This document shows positions 33,807 to 42,849 of a DNA stretch of 64,000 bases, piece by piece; position 1 is the stretch's first letter, and each line of letters starts with the position of its first letter. A program made the position numbers and the translations under genes. Below the pieces are notes generated by a model. It was not told the DNA's origin, searched no databases, and saw nothing but the letters and a program-made list of their open reading frames with translations. This DNA comes from UBA4615 sp046046245 (lineage in GTDB: Bacteria > Pseudomonadota > Gammaproteobacteria > Burkholderiales > Burkholderiaceae_E), in contig JBJOKE010000037.1 of NCBI GenBank assembly GCA_046046245.1, positions 1-64,000 of the forward strand, read 5' to 3'.

Positions 33807-35971
33807 CTCACGTCGACCCCCAGGTAGACCGAGCGCGGCAGGCCCGGCGAATAGACCGCGGTGTTCGAGCTGACCGACGCGCTGTCGGCCCAGCGGCTGT
33901 CGGCCAGGTTCATCACGCGACCGAACAGCGCGATGCGACGCGTCAGCGGCCATTCGGCGCGCAGGTTCCACAGTCCGTGTCCATCGTAGCGGCCGAACGC
34001 CGCCGAGTTCGAGGCCTCGAGCCACCAGGCGCCGACCTTCGTCCACTCGAGTTCGACGACCCCACGATCCACCGGCTGCCAGCCGAGGCGCACCGAGCCG
34101 AGCAGCCGCGGCGCGGACTCCATCTCCCTGCCGCTGAAGTCCGCGTTGGCCGTCACCCAGTCGACGTAGCGGTGCACCGCGTAGGACAGCGCACCGTCGA
34201 GCCGCCAGCCCGGCGCGAACGCCCAGCCGAGTCCCGCCTCGACACCCTGGTGCCGCGTGCGGCCGGCGTTGACCGTGGTCGTCACGTTCGAGACGAGATC
34301 GCGCTGCGAGACGAGGTCGTTGCGCTTGTCGAGCCGGTAGCCCACCAGCTCCCACGCGAGCAGCCCCTCGCGGCCGCGCAGGCCGATCTCGATCTGGTCG
34401 GCCTCGATCGGCTGCAGCCGCGCCGACCGCTGCGCGAGCTGGGTCGCGGCCGCCGCGCCGGTGGCCACCGCGGGTCGGAAGAGCTGCGACTCCGACGGCG
34501 CGCGGAAGCCGTTGGACCAGCCGATCCAGCCCGATCGCGCGTCGTCGAATCGCCAGCTCGCGCCGAGCTTCGGGCTCAGGTGCGAATACGACACCGAGGT
34601 GTCGGCGACCTGCCCGTACCAGGCGCCGCTCGCCGCGTCGCGCACCGCCGGTGCGTCGATCCGGTTGTCGAGACGGTAGCCGAGCCGGTCCCAGCGCAGG
34701 CCGGCGGTCACCCGCAGCCGCTCGACCGGCGAGAGCTCGCCGTGCAGGTAGGACGAGACCTGCGTGAAGGTCACGTCGTAGTCGTAGACGCGCGCGCCCA
34801 GCGTGTACGACGAATACATCCGCGACGCGCCGCTGCCCGAGACGACCGGCAGCACGCGGTCCTCGCGGCGCTCGCCCGGGCTCGCCTCCAGGTCCACGCC
34901 CGCGATCAGCCGCGGCGCCCACGGACCGGTCCAGTCTTGCCGCCATTTCGCGGCGACCCCGAACGAGCGGCTCGCGGTATGCGCGACCGTCGGGTCCGAC
35001 GGCAGGTTGAACGACGCGAGCAGGTCCATCGCGTTGTCGCGGACATAGGGCGTGACGGTCAGCAGGCCGCCCGCGCCGAGCTCGTGGTCGATGCTCGTCG
35101 ACAGCCGGAACGCATCGACCGTCCGATACGCGATCGGCCGGTAGTTCGTGGTCGGCCGGTCCAGGTAGTCGGCGAGCGGCAGCGGCGAGTTCGCGCCGGT
35201 CTGCTGGTCCACCCGCGAGAACGCGAGCACGGTCTTCGCGACGGTCGCGTCGCCCAGCCCCGCGTCCCAGCGCAGCGAGGCCGAGCGCCGGTCGTAGGCG
35301 GTGGCGTCGCGCCACCCGTCGGTGCGCGTGAGGTTCAGGTCGCCGCGCAGCGCGCCGAGCGTGCCCGAGCCGGTATCGCCGCCGACGAGCAGGCGGCGCC
35401 AGCCGAAGCTGCCTGCCTCGAGCCGCGCGTCGCTCGACGGGCGTGCGGAGGGCGCGCGGGTCAGCACGTTGACGATGCCGCCGATCGCGTCCGAGCCGTA
35501 GAGCGCGCTGCCCGGCCCGCGGACGACCTCGACGCCGCCGGCCTGCGGCAGGTTCGTCTCGAACAGCGCGTTGTGGTTGAAGAAGCCGGTGGGCCGGATC
35601 GGGATGCCGTCCTCGAGGAACAGGTAGACGGGCGCGGTGGTGAACGGCTGCCGGATCGCGGTGGTGTGGCCCTCGCCGTTGGTGACCGCGACGGCCACGC
35701 CCGGCACCTGATTGAGCAGCTGCGACGGATGGGCGGGCGCAGCGCGGCGGATCGCGTCGGCGGGGATCACGCCCACGGCCGACGGGGTCCGGGCGATCGG
35801 CTCGGGCTCGCGGGTCGCGGTGACGGTGACCTCGGGCAGCGGCGACGCGTCGGCGGCGGCGCCCGGGGCGGGCTGGGCGTGCGGAGCGGTCGCCGGCGCG
35901 AGCAGCGCGACCGCGACGGCGACGGCGACCTCGATCGGCCGCGCGCGGCCGATCGGATGGGACGGGAACAT
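33800..35971 (-). CDS. TonB-dependent outer-membrane receptor (copper receptor candidate)
   Basis: 723 residues. The signal peptide (about 14-32, ending PHAQ) is followed by LPEVTVTATRE, a plug domain (about 45-160; GGVEVVRGPGSALYGSDAIGGIVNVLTR) and a 22-strand barrel ending YLGVDVRW, with a C-terminal aromatic residue. It takes up a ligand across the outer membrane using TonB energy. It follows a DUF2946/CruR-like gene and precedes a Cys-rich propeller, the setting of the copper-repressed BfrG transporter of Bordetella, so copper or a copper chelate is the best guess. The ATG at 35971 lies 92 bp after the DUF2946 stop. Confidence 0.88.
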   Translation of the reverse strand: MFPSHPIGRARPIEVAVAVAVALLAPATAPHAQPAPGAAADASPLPEVTVTATREPEPIARTPSAVGVIPADAIRRAAPAHPSQLLNQVPGVAVAVTNGEGHTTAIRQPFTTAPVYLFLEDGIPIRPTGFFNHNALFETNLPQAGGVEVVRGPGSALYGSDAIGGIVNVLTRAPSARPSSDARLEAGSFGWRRLLVGGDTGSGTLGALRGDLNLTRTDGWRDATAYDRRSASLRWDAGLGDATVAKTVLAFSRVDQQTGANSPLPLADYLDRPTTNYRPIAYRTVDAFRLSTSIDHELGAGGLLTVTPYVRDNAMDLLASFNLPSDPTVAHTASRSFGVAAKWRQDWTGPWAPRLIAGVDLEASPGERREDRVLPVVSGSGASRMYSSYTLGARVYDYDVTFTQVSSYLHGELSPVERLRVTAGLRWDRLGYRLDNRIDAPAVRDAASGAWYGQVADTSVSYSHLSPKLGASWRFDDARSGWIGWSNGFRAPSESQLFRPAVATGAAAATQLAQRSARLQPIEADQIEIGLRGREGLLAWELVGYRLDKRNDLVSQRDLVSNVTTTVNAGRTRHQGVEAGLGWAFAPGWRLDGALSYAVHRYVDWVTANADFSGREMESAPRLLGSVRLGWQPVDRGVVELEWTKVGAWWLEASNSAAFGRYDGHGLWNLRAEWPLTRRIALFGRVMNLADSRWADSASVSSNTAVYSPGLPRSVYLGVDVRW

Positions 35972-36063
35972 CCTCGGGACTCCTGGGCGCGTGGCGCGCG
36001 ACGGGCGCGCACCCGCGGATCGACGGACCGCACCCGGGGGACCAGGGCGGCGGGGGCGGCGGA
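35972..36063 (-). promoter_or_regulatory. CruR-TonB intercistronic region, candidate Rho-dependent attenuation site
   Basis: 92 nt between the DUF2946 stop and the TonB receptor start. On the coding strand its first third is C-rich with little secondary structure (runs of CCGCCGCCCCC and GGTCCCCC), as expected of a rut element, and it also contains GC-rich inverted repeats. In the Bordetella CruR system, copper binding to the nascent leader protein relieves its translation arrest and exposes this interval to Rho. The assignment here is by analogy. Confidence 0.4.
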
Positions 36064-36438
36064 TCAGCCCAGGCGGGGCGGCGCGCGCGGCGGCGAGGTG
36101 TCCCAGGGAACGACCGTGCCGCGGGCGGGCGGCACGGTGGCGTCGGTGGCCCGCGGCGCGGCGTCGAGCGGCACGCGCAGCACGGCCGCCGCCGACGGCG
36201 GTGGCGCCGCGGGCGCGGCCTGCAGCACGCACAGCGGGCAGTGGCCGCCGGACGCGGGCGGGGTCGGCGCGTCGGGCGCGCCCGGCCCGGTGGACCCGTC
36301 GGTCAGGCAGACGTCGTGCAGGCCCGGTGCCCCGCCCGATGCGCGGACGACTGCCGACCACGGCGCGAGGGTCGCGACGAGCAGCGCGACGACGAGCAGC
36401 CAGGCGAGGCGGCGATGGATCGGACCGGATCGAGTCAT
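36064..36438 (-). CDS. cruR: DUF2946 copper-responsive leader protein (CruR-like uORF)
   Basis: 124 residues. An N-terminal hydrophobic segment (about 11-30) would target the nascent chain to the membrane. HCPLC (about 67-71) provides the conserved CXXC of DUF2946, and the C-terminus ends SPPRAPPRLG, i.e. a RAPP motif four residues from the stop. In Bordetella pertussis, CruR (bp2923) was described as a new kind of upstream ORF: copper sensing by its CXXC relieves ribosome arrest at the C-terminal RAPP, letting Rho stop transcription before the TonB transporter. Both motifs and the gene order (leader, then TonB receptor) are reproduced here. The symbol is by similarity. First gene of the operon; the ATG at 36438 precedes MTRSGPIHRRLAW. 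Confidence 0.85.
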   Translation of the reverse strand: MTRSGPIHRRLAWLLVVALLVATLAPWSAVVRASGGAPGLHDVCLTDGSTGPGAPDAPTPPASGGHCPLCVLQAAPAAPPPSAAAVLRVPLDAAPRATDATVPPARGTVVPWDTSPPRAPPRLG

Positions 36439-36782
36439 GGCAGGAGGACGCGGGGACGCAGCGAACCGACGCGGCGCCGGCGCCCGACAGGGGTGCCGCG
36501 CCCGGGTCGCAGTGTACCGCCCCGACCGCCCCGCCCGGCCGCCACGCGGGCACACCGGGCCCGCGCCGCCCGCCGGCGGCGCCGCGACGCGCCCCGCAGC
36601 CTGCCCGGCCACCGGACGGCCGGACCCCGCCCGCCGCGGGGTCGTGGCGGGCCGACAGGTATCATCCGGCCCGATCCGGTGCGGCCCGCCCCGCCGGCCG
36701 ATCCGCCGTGCCGCCGTGCCGCCGTGCCGCCGCGCCGGCCGCCGAGGCCGACCGGCCCCGACGCCGCCCGCCCCACCCGACC
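36439..36782. other. Divergent intergenic region between cruR-like gene and queA
   Basis: 344 bp without a gene, very GC-rich. A TATCAT hexamer (36660-36665) could be a -10 element for queA. Four tandem 8-bp units GCCGTGCC (36705-36736, the last imperfect) lie between it and the queA start. No metal-regulator binding site that I can recognise precedes cruR, which fits control after transcription starts. Confidence 0.5.
36705..36736. repeat. 8-bp tandem repeat GCCGTGCC x4 in the queA leader
   Basis: Three perfect copies and one copy with a T-to-C change. The location is 47 bp upstream of the queA GTG, likely in the transcribed leader. Confidence 0.9.
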
Positions 36783-37838
36783 GTGCCCGACCTCACCCCG
36801 TTGCCGTCGCTGTCCGACTTCGACTACGTGCTGCCGCCCGAGCTGATCGCCCAGCATCCGCCGGCGGTCCGCAGCGCGTCCCGGCTGCTGCACGTCGTGC
36901 CCGGCGCGGCCGGACCGCGGCTGGACGACCGCACCTTCGCCGACCTGCCCGCGCTGCTGCGCCGGGGCGACCTGCTGGTGCTCAACGACACCCGGGTGAT
37001 CAAGGCGCGGCTCTTCGGCCGCAAGACGAGCGGCGGCCGGATCGAGCTGCTGGTCGAGCGGATCGACGGCGTGCGCGAGGCGGTGGCGATGGTCCGCGCG
37101 AGCAAGCCGGTCCGCGAGGGCACGCGGCTCGAGCTCGATGGCGGCGCGGCCGCGACCGTTCGCGCGCGCGACGGCGCCTTCTGCGTGCTCGATTTCGACG
37201 CCCCCGTCCTCGAGCTGCTCGAGCGGGCCGGCACGCTGCCGCTGCCGCCCTACATCACGCACGCCCCCGACGACGACGACGCGTCCCGCTACCAGACCGT
37301 CTACGCGGCGAATCCCGGCGCGGTCGCCGCGCCCACCGCCGGCCTGCACTTCGACGACGCGGTCTTCGCGGCCCTCGATGCGGCCGGCATCGCGCACGCG
37401 TTCGTGACGCTGCATGTCGGCGCGGGCACCTTCCTGCCGGTCCGCGACGACGACCCGTCGAAGCACGTGATGCACTCGGAGCGCTACCACGTGCCCGAGG
37501 CCACCGCGGCGGCGATCGCCGGCGTCCGCGCCCGCGGCGGCCGGGTGGTGGCGGTGGGCACGACCTCGATGCGCACGCTCGAGTCCGCGGTCGACGCCGA
37601 GGGTCGCGTCGCCCCCGGCTGGAGCGAGACCGCGCTCTTCATCCGCCCGGGCTTCGCGTTCCGCGCGGTCGACGTGCTGGTCACCAACTTCCACCTGCCG
37701 AAGTCCACGCTGATGATGCTGGTCTCGGCCTTCGCCGGGCTCGACACCATCCGCGCCGCCTACGCGCACGCGGTCGAGTGCCGCTACCGCTTCTTCAGCT
37801 ACGGCGACGCGATGCTGCTCGAGAAGGACACCCGATGA
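36783..37838 (+). CDS. queA: S-adenosylmethionine:tRNA ribosyltransferase-isomerase
   Basis: 351 residues. QueA transfers and isomerises the ribosyl moiety of SAM to preQ1-modified tRNA, giving epoxyqueuosine. Diagnostic blocks are FDYVLPPELIAQHP at the N-terminus, LVLNDTRVIKARLFG (about 67-81), APTAGLHFD (about 182-190), HVGAGTFLPV and TNFHLPKSTLMMLVSAF. A GTG start (36783) fits the conserved N-terminus. The stop overlaps the tgt ATG in ATGA, so the two are translationally coupled. Confidence 0.95.
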   Translation: MPDLTPLPSLSDFDYVLPPELIAQHPPAVRSASRLLHVVPGAAGPRLDDRTFADLPALLRRGDLLVLNDTRVIKARLFGRKTSGGRIELLVERIDGVREAVAMVRASKPVREGTRLELDGGAAATVRARDGAFCVLDFDAPVLELLERAGTLPLPPYITHAPDDDDASRYQTVYAANPGAVAAPTAGLHFDDAVFAALDAAGIAHAFVTLHVGAGTFLPVRDDDPSKHVMHSERYHVPEATAAAIAGVRARGGRVVAVGTTSMRTLESAVDAEGRVAPGWSETALFIRPGFAFRAVDVLVTNFHLPKSTLMMLVSAFAGLDTIRAAYAHAVECRYRFFSYGDAMLLEKDTR

Positions 37839-38962
37839 AGTTCGAGCTGCTCGCCACCGACGGCCGCGCCCGCCGCGGCACGCTGACGCTCGCGCACGGC
37901 ACCGTGCAGACGCCGATCTTCATGCCGGTGGGCACCTACGGCGCGGTGAAGACGATGGCGCCGCGCGACCTCGACGAGGTCGGCGCGCAGATCATCCTCG
38001 GCAACACCTTCCATCTGTGGCTGCGCCCGGGCACCGCGGTCTTCGACCGGCTGGGCGGCCTGCACGGCTTCAACCGCTGGTCGAGGCCCATCCTCACCGA
38101 CTCCGGCGGCTTCCAGGTCTGGAGCCTCGGCAAGATGCGGAAGATCACCGAGGAAGGCGTGCGCTTCGCGTCGCCGATCGACGGCTCCAGGCTCATGCTG
38201 ACGCCCGAGGAGTCGATGCGGATCCAGCGCTCGCTCAACTCGGACGTGGTCATGCAGTTCGACGAGTGCACGCCCTACGAGATCGACGGCCGCCCGGCGA
38301 CCCGCGACGAGGCGGCCGCGTCGATGCGGCTGTCGCTGCGCTGGGGACGCCGCTCTCGCGAGGCGTTCGACGCCCTGGGCAACCCGAACGCGCTCTTCGG
38401 CATCGTCCAGGGCGGCATGTTCGAGGACCTGCGCGACGAGTCGCTCGCCGGGCTGCTCGACATCGGCTTCCACGGCTACGCGATCGGCGGCCTGTCGGTC
38501 GGCGAGCCCAAGGCGGACATGATGCGGGTGCTCGACCACATCGGCGCGCGGATGCCCGCCGACCGGCCGCGCTACCTGATGGGCGTGGGCACGCCCGAGG
38601 ACCTCGTCGCCGGGGTCTCGATGGGCGTCGACATGTTCGACTGCGTGATGCCCACCCGCAACGCCCGCAACGGCTGGCTCTTCACGCGCTTCGGCGACGT
38701 CAAGATCCGCAACGCGAAGCACCGCGACGACCCGCGGCCGCTCGACGAGACCTGCGGCTGCCATACCTGCCGCACCTTCTCGCGCGCCTACCTCCACCAC
38801 CTGAACCGGGTCGACGAGATCCTGGGCGCGCACCTGTCGACCCTGCACAACCTCCACTACTACCTCGACCTGATGCGGGGCATGCGCGAGGCGATCGTCG
38901 CCGGACGCTTCGACGCCTGGGTCGCGACCTTCCGCGAGGATCGCGCCCGCGGCCCCGGCTGA
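37835..38962 (+). CDS. tgt: Queuine tRNA-ribosyltransferase (tRNA-guanine transglycosylase)
   Basis: 375-residue enzyme exchanging guanine-34 for preQ1 in GUN-anticodon tRNAs. The catalytic Asp lies in ILTDSGGFQVWSL (about 88), the second catalytic Asp in VDMFDCVMPTRNARNG (about 268), and the zinc site is CGCHTC plus a downstream Cys/His region (HH-L). Coupled to queA upstream and followed 48 bp later by yajC-secDF, the classical order. Confidence 0.96.
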   Translation: MKFELLATDGRARRGTLTLAHGTVQTPIFMPVGTYGAVKTMAPRDLDEVGAQIILGNTFHLWLRPGTAVFDRLGGLHGFNRWSRPILTDSGGFQVWSLGKMRKITEEGVRFASPIDGSRLMLTPEESMRIQRSLNSDVVMQFDECTPYEIDGRPATRDEAAASMRLSLRWGRRSREAFDALGNPNALFGIVQGGMFEDLRDESLAGLLDIGFHGYAIGGLSVGEPKADMMRVLDHIGARMPADRPRYLMGVGTPEDLVAGVSMGVDMFDCVMPTRNARNGWLFTRFGDVKIRNAKHRDDPRPLDETCGCHTCRTFSRAYLHHLNRVDEILGAHLSTLHNLHYYLDLMRGMREAIVAGRFDAWVATFREDRARGPG

Positions 38963-39010
38963 TACAATGGCCGGTTCACCAACACCCCCATATAGAACAA
39001 GGACATAGCC

Positions 39011-39343
39011 GTGTTCATCTCGAATGCGTACGCGCAGACCGCCGGCGGCGCCCAGGAGCAGCTGCTGGGATTCCTGCCGATCATCCTGATGTTCGTGGTC
39101 CTGTACTTCCTGATGATCCGCCCGCAGATGAAGCGCGCGAAGGAGCACAAGACCATGCTCGAGGCGCTGTCGAAGGGCGACGAGGTGATCACCGCCGGCG
39201 GCATCGTCGGCCGCGTGGTGAAGGTGGGCGACGCCTACGTGACCCTCGAGGTCGCGAACCGCGGCGATGCCGCCGTCGAGATGAACCTGCAGAAGTCGGC
39301 CGTCCAGACGCTGCTGCCCAAGGGCACGATCAAGTCGATCTGA
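39011..39343 (+). CDS. yajC: Preprotein translocase subunit YajC
   Basis: 110-residue inner-membrane protein of the SecDF-YajC complex. One transmembrane helix lies at about 19-38 (LLGFLPIILMFVVLYFLMI), followed by RPQMKRAKEHKTML and the beta domain GDEVITAGGIVGRVVKV. The GTG start has the Shine-Dalgarno AAGGA at 38999-39003. A TACAAT hexamer (38963-38968) just after tgt may give the operon its own promoter. Confidence 0.95.
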   Translation: MFISNAYAQTAGGAQEQLLGFLPIILMFVVLYFLMIRPQMKRAKEHKTMLEALSKGDEVITAGGIVGRVVKVGDAYVTLEVANRGDAAVEMNLQKSAVQTLLPKGTIKSI

Positions 39344-39376
39344 CGTCGCACCGACCCCCGAGGGAGGGACCCGAGC

Positions 39377-41236
39377 TTGAACCGCTACCCGGTCTGGAAA
39401 TACGTCGTGATCGCGGTCGCGATCGCGTTCGGCCTGATCTACACGCTGCCGAACTTCTTCGGCGAGTCGCCCGCGGTCCAGGTCTCGAGCGGCAAGGCGA
39501 CGGTGAAGGTCGACGCCGCGGTGCTCGCGCGCGTCGAGCAGGCGCTGACGGGTGCGCAGGTCGCGCACACCGGCATCCAGCTCGACGGCGCGTCGGTCAA
39601 GGTCCGGCTGAAGGACACCGACACGCAGCTGAAGGCCAAGGACACGATCGTCCGGGCGCTGGTGCCCGATCCCACCGACCCGCCCTACGTCGTCGCGCTG
39701 AACCTGCTGTCGGCCTCGCCGCAGTGGCTGAGCTCGCTGCACGCGCTGCCGATGTACCTCGGCCTGGACCTGCGCGGCGGCGTGCACTTCCTGCTGCAGG
39801 TCGACATGAAGGGCGCGCTGAACAAGCGCATCGACTCGAACGTCGCCGAGGTCCGCGGACTGCTGCGCGAGAAGAACGTCCGCCACTCGGGCGTCGTGCG
39901 CAGCGGCAACACGGTCGAGGTGCGCTTCCGCGACGAGGCGCTGGCCGACCGCTCGCGCGGGCTGATCGCCGACGCGAACGGCGACCTCGACGTCGCGAAG
40001 CAGTCGGCCGACGCCGGCGAGTTCAAGCTCGTCGTCACGCTCAAGCCGGCCGCCGAGCGCACCCTGCTCGACACCTCGGTCAAGCAGAACATCACCACGC
40101 TGCACAACCGGATCAACGAGCTCGGCGTGGCCGAGCCGGTGATCGCGCAGCAGGGCGCGGACCGGATCGTCGTGCAGCTGCCCGGCGTGCAGGACACCGC
40201 GCGCGCCAAGGACATCCTCGGCCGCACCGCGACCCTCGAGGCGCGGCTGGTCGACCTGTCGGCCGAGGCGCAGTCGGCGCTGCTGTCCGGCGGCACCGTG
40301 CCCTTCGGCTCGGAGCTGTTCCGCCAGGGCCGCGGTGCACCGGTGGTGCTGAAGAAGGAGCCGATCTTCACCGGCGAGCAGCTGACCAGCGCGGCCGCGA
40401 CCTTCGACGAGAACCAGCGACCCGCGGTCGCGATCTCGCTGAACGACCCGGCCGGCCGCCGGCTGCGCGAGGTCTCGCGCGAGAACATCAAGAAGCCGAT
40501 GGCGGTGGTGCTCTTCGAGCGCGGCCGCGGCGAGGTGCTGACGGTCGCCACGATCCAGTCCGAGCTCGGCTCGCGCTTCCAGATCACCGGGATGGAGTCG
40601 CCGCAGGCCTCGAACGACCTCGCGCTGCTGCTGCGTGCGGGCGCGCTCGCCGCGCCGATGGAGATCATCGAGGAGCGGACGATCGGCCCGTCGCTCGGCG
40701 CCGACAACATCCGGATGGGATTCAACTCGACGCTCTACGGCTTCATCGCGATCGCGGTGTTCATGATCGTCTACTACCAGCTGGTGGGCGCGATCTCGAC
40801 GATCGCGCTGTCGGTGAACCTGCTGCTGCTGGTCGCGCTGCTGTCGCTGCTGCAGGCGACGCTCACGCTGCCCGGCATCGCCGCGATCGCGCTGACGCTC
40901 GGCATGGCGATCGACGCGAACGTGCTGATCAACGAGCGGATCCGCGAGGAGCTGCGCAACGGCGCGACCCCGCAGGCCGCGCTCGCGACCGGCTACGAGC
41001 GCGCCTGGGGCACGATCCTCGACTCCAACATCACCACGCTGATCGCCGGGGTCGCGCTGCTGGTGTTCGGCTCGGGCGCGGTCCGCGGCTTCGCGGTCGT
41101 ACACTGCCTGGGCATCCTCACCTCGATGTTCTCGGCCGTGGTCGTCTCCCGCGGCATCGTCAACCTCTGGTACGGCCGGCAGAAGAAGCTCTCGGGCATC
41201 TCGATCGGCCAGGTCTGGCGCCCGAAGGAGGCCTGA
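39377..41236 (+). CDS. secD: Protein translocase subunit SecD
   Basis: 619 residues with six transmembrane helices (first at about 8-27, the other five after about residue 445) and a large periplasmic domain. YLGLDLRGGVHFLLQVDM (about 127-144) and TLGMAIDANVLINERIREEL are SecD hallmarks. It uses the proton-motive force to help pull translocating proteins into the periplasm. The TTG start is supported by the Shine-Dalgarno GGGAGGG at 39362-39368, 8 nt away, and by the conserved MNRYPxWKY-type N-terminus. Confidence 0.96.
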   Translation: MNRYPVWKYVVIAVAIAFGLIYTLPNFFGESPAVQVSSGKATVKVDAAVLARVEQALTGAQVAHTGIQLDGASVKVRLKDTDTQLKAKDTIVRALVPDPTDPPYVVALNLLSASPQWLSSLHALPMYLGLDLRGGVHFLLQVDMKGALNKRIDSNVAEVRGLLREKNVRHSGVVRSGNTVEVRFRDEALADRSRGLIADANGDLDVAKQSADAGEFKLVVTLKPAAERTLLDTSVKQNITTLHNRINELGVAEPVIAQQGADRIVVQLPGVQDTARAKDILGRTATLEARLVDLSAEAQSALLSGGTVPFGSELFRQGRGAPVVLKKEPIFTGEQLTSAAATFDENQRPAVAISLNDPAGRRLREVSRENIKKPMAVVLFERGRGEVLTVATIQSELGSRFQITGMESPQASNDLALLLRAGALAAPMEIIEERTIGPSLGADNIRMGFNSTLYGFIAIAVFMIVYYQLVGAISTIALSVNLLLLVALLSLLQATLTLPGIAAIALTLGMAIDANVLINERIREELRNGATPQAALATGYERAWGTILDSNITTLIAGVALLVFGSGAVRGFAVVHCLGILTSMFSAVVVSRGIVNLWYGRQKKLSGISIGQVWRPKEA

Positions 41237-41239
41237 CGC

Positions 41240-42178
41240 ATGGAATTCTTCCGAATCAAGCGCGACATCCCGTTCATGCGGAACGCGCTGGTGCTGAACG
41301 CGATCTCGGTCGCGCTCTTCGTCGCGGCCGTCGCGTTCCTCGCGATCCGCGGCCTGCACTTCTCGATCGAGTTCACCGGCGGCACGGTGATGGAGGTCGC
41401 CTACCCGCAGTCGGCCGACGTCGAGAAGATCCGCGGCACCGTCGGCGCGCTCGGCTTCAGCGAGGTGCAGGTGCAGAACTTCGGCACCTCGCGCGACGTG
41501 ATGATCCGGCTCGCGCCCGAGAAGGGCACGACCTCGGCGCAGCAGAGCGAGAAGGTGATGACCGCGCTGAAGGCGGTCGATCCGTCGGTCGAACTGCGTC
41601 GAGTGGAATTCGTCGGCCCGCAGGTGGGCAAGGAGCTGGCCACCGACGGCGCGATGGCGCTGCTGTTCGTCGTCGTCGGCATCATGATCTACCTGGCCTT
41701 CCGCTTCGAGTGGAAGTTCTCGGTGGCCGCGATCGTCGCGAACCTGCACGACGTGATCATCATCCTGGGCTTCTTCGCCGCCTTCCAGTGGGAGTTCTCG
41801 CTGTCGGTGCTGGCCGCGGTGCTCGCGGTGCTCGGCTACTCGGTCAACGAGTCGGTGGTCATCTTCGACCGGATCCGCGAGACCTTCCGCGGCAAGCGCA
41901 AGATGGACACCGTCCAGGTCATCGACCACGCGATCACCTCCACCATCTCGCGGACGATGATCACGCACGGCTCGACGCTGATGATGGTGCTGGCGATGCT
42001 GTTCTTCGGCGGCCCCACGCTGCACTACTTCGCGCTCGCGCTGGCGATCGGGATCTGCTTCGGCATCTACTCGTCGGTGTTCGTCGCCGCGGCGATCGCG
42101 ATGTGGCTGGGCGTCAAGCGCGAGGACCTGATCAAGCCGGTCAAGAAGAAGGACGGCGTCGAGCCCGAGCTGCCCTGA
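41240..42178 (+). CDS. secF: Protein translocase subunit SecF
   Basis: 312 residues. FRIKRDIPFM at the N-terminus, IEFTGGTVMEVAY (about 47-59) after the first helix, and VLGYSVNESVVIFDRIRETFR (about 195-215) are SecF signatures. Six transmembrane helices. It starts 3 bp after secD, completing yajC-secD-secF. Confidence 0.96.
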   Translation: MEFFRIKRDIPFMRNALVLNAISVALFVAAVAFLAIRGLHFSIEFTGGTVMEVAYPQSADVEKIRGTVGALGFSEVQVQNFGTSRDVMIRLAPEKGTTSAQQSEKVMTALKAVDPSVELRRVEFVGPQVGKELATDGAMALLFVVVGIMIYLAFRFEWKFSVAAIVANLHDVIIILGFFAAFQWEFSLSVLAAVLAVLGYSVNESVVIFDRIRETFRGKRKMDTVQVIDHAITSTISRTMITHGSTLMMVLAMLFFGGPTLHYFALALAIGICFGIYSSVFVAAAIAMWLGVKREDLIKPVKKKDGVEPELP

Positions 42179-42189
42179 CGCCCCACGCC

Positions 42190-42849
42190 ATGCCCGCCGC
42201 CGCCCCGCAGCGCCTCCGCGTCTGGGACCTGCCCACGCGCCTGTTCCACTGGACCCTGGCGCTGCTGATCGCCGCCGCGTTCGTCACGGTGAAGGTCGGC
42301 GGCAACCTGATGGTCTGGCACGAGCGGATCGGCTACGCGATCCTGACCCTGGTGCTGTTCCGCCTCGTCTGGGGGGTGGCAGGCGGCCGCTACGCCCGCT
42401 TCGCATCCTTCGTCCGCGGACCGGGCGCGGTGCTCGGCTACCTCAGGGGTGGCGGCGCGCACGCGCCGGGCCACAACCCGCTGGGCGCGCTGTCGGTGCT
42501 GGGACTGCTCGCGGTCGTCGGCTTCCAGGCCGCCTCGGGCCTGTTCACCAACGACGACATCGCGTTCGAGGGTCCGCTCGCGGCGAAAGTGAGCGGCGCC
42601 ACCTCGAGCCTGCTGACCACGCTGCACCGCTGGAACGAGAAGGCGATCCTCGCGCTCGTCGCGCTGCACCTCGCGGCGATCGTCTACTACCGCTTCGGCA
42701 AGGGTCGCGACCTGGTGCGGCCGATGATCTCGGGCGACGCGCCCTTCGACGGCGCCTTCCCGCCGAGCCGCGACGACGTGGCGCTTCGCGTGCGCGCGCT
42801 GGTGATCGCCGCGGCCTGCGGCGCGGCCGTGGCCTGGCTGGTGCGCTGA
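42190..42849 (+). CDS. Cytochrome b561-type membrane protein
   Basis: 219-residue di-haem membrane cytochrome with four helices. LPTRLFHWTLALLIAAAF carries the first haem His (about 19), WHERIGYAILTLVLFRLVWG the second, and LHRWNEKAILALVALHLAAI supplies the distal His residues. It probably transfers electrons between the quinone pool and a periplasmic partner; cytochrome c' genes often neighbour this family and one lies at 43419. It starts 11 bp after secF. Its 3' end overlaps the convergent marR frame by 163 bp. Confidence 0.85.
   Translation: MPAAAPQRLRVWDLPTRLFHWTLALLIAAAFVTVKVGGNLMVWHERIGYAILTLVLFRLVWGVAGGRYARFASFVRGPGAVLGYLRGGGAHAPGHNPLGALSVLGLLAVVGFQAASGLFTNDDIAFEGPLAAKVSGATSSLLTTLHRWNEKAILALVALHLAAIVYYRFGKGRDLVRPMISGDAPFDGAFPPSRDDVALRVRALVIAAACGAAVAWLVR

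Noticed and set aside
36705..36736. Four 8-bp repeats considered as a CRISPR or iteron array
   Set aside because: Units are contiguous with no spacers, far too short for CRISPR, and no replication gene is adjacent.
37799..42025. A 1408-codon open frame on the minus strand, and similar giant frames at 38017-42849, 58140-62432 and 17014-20139
   Set aside because: They lie antisense to or out of frame with clearly conserved genes (tgt, secDF, TRAP, D-aminoacylase) and read as His/Arg/Asp-rich shadow sequence typical of very GC-rich DNA.
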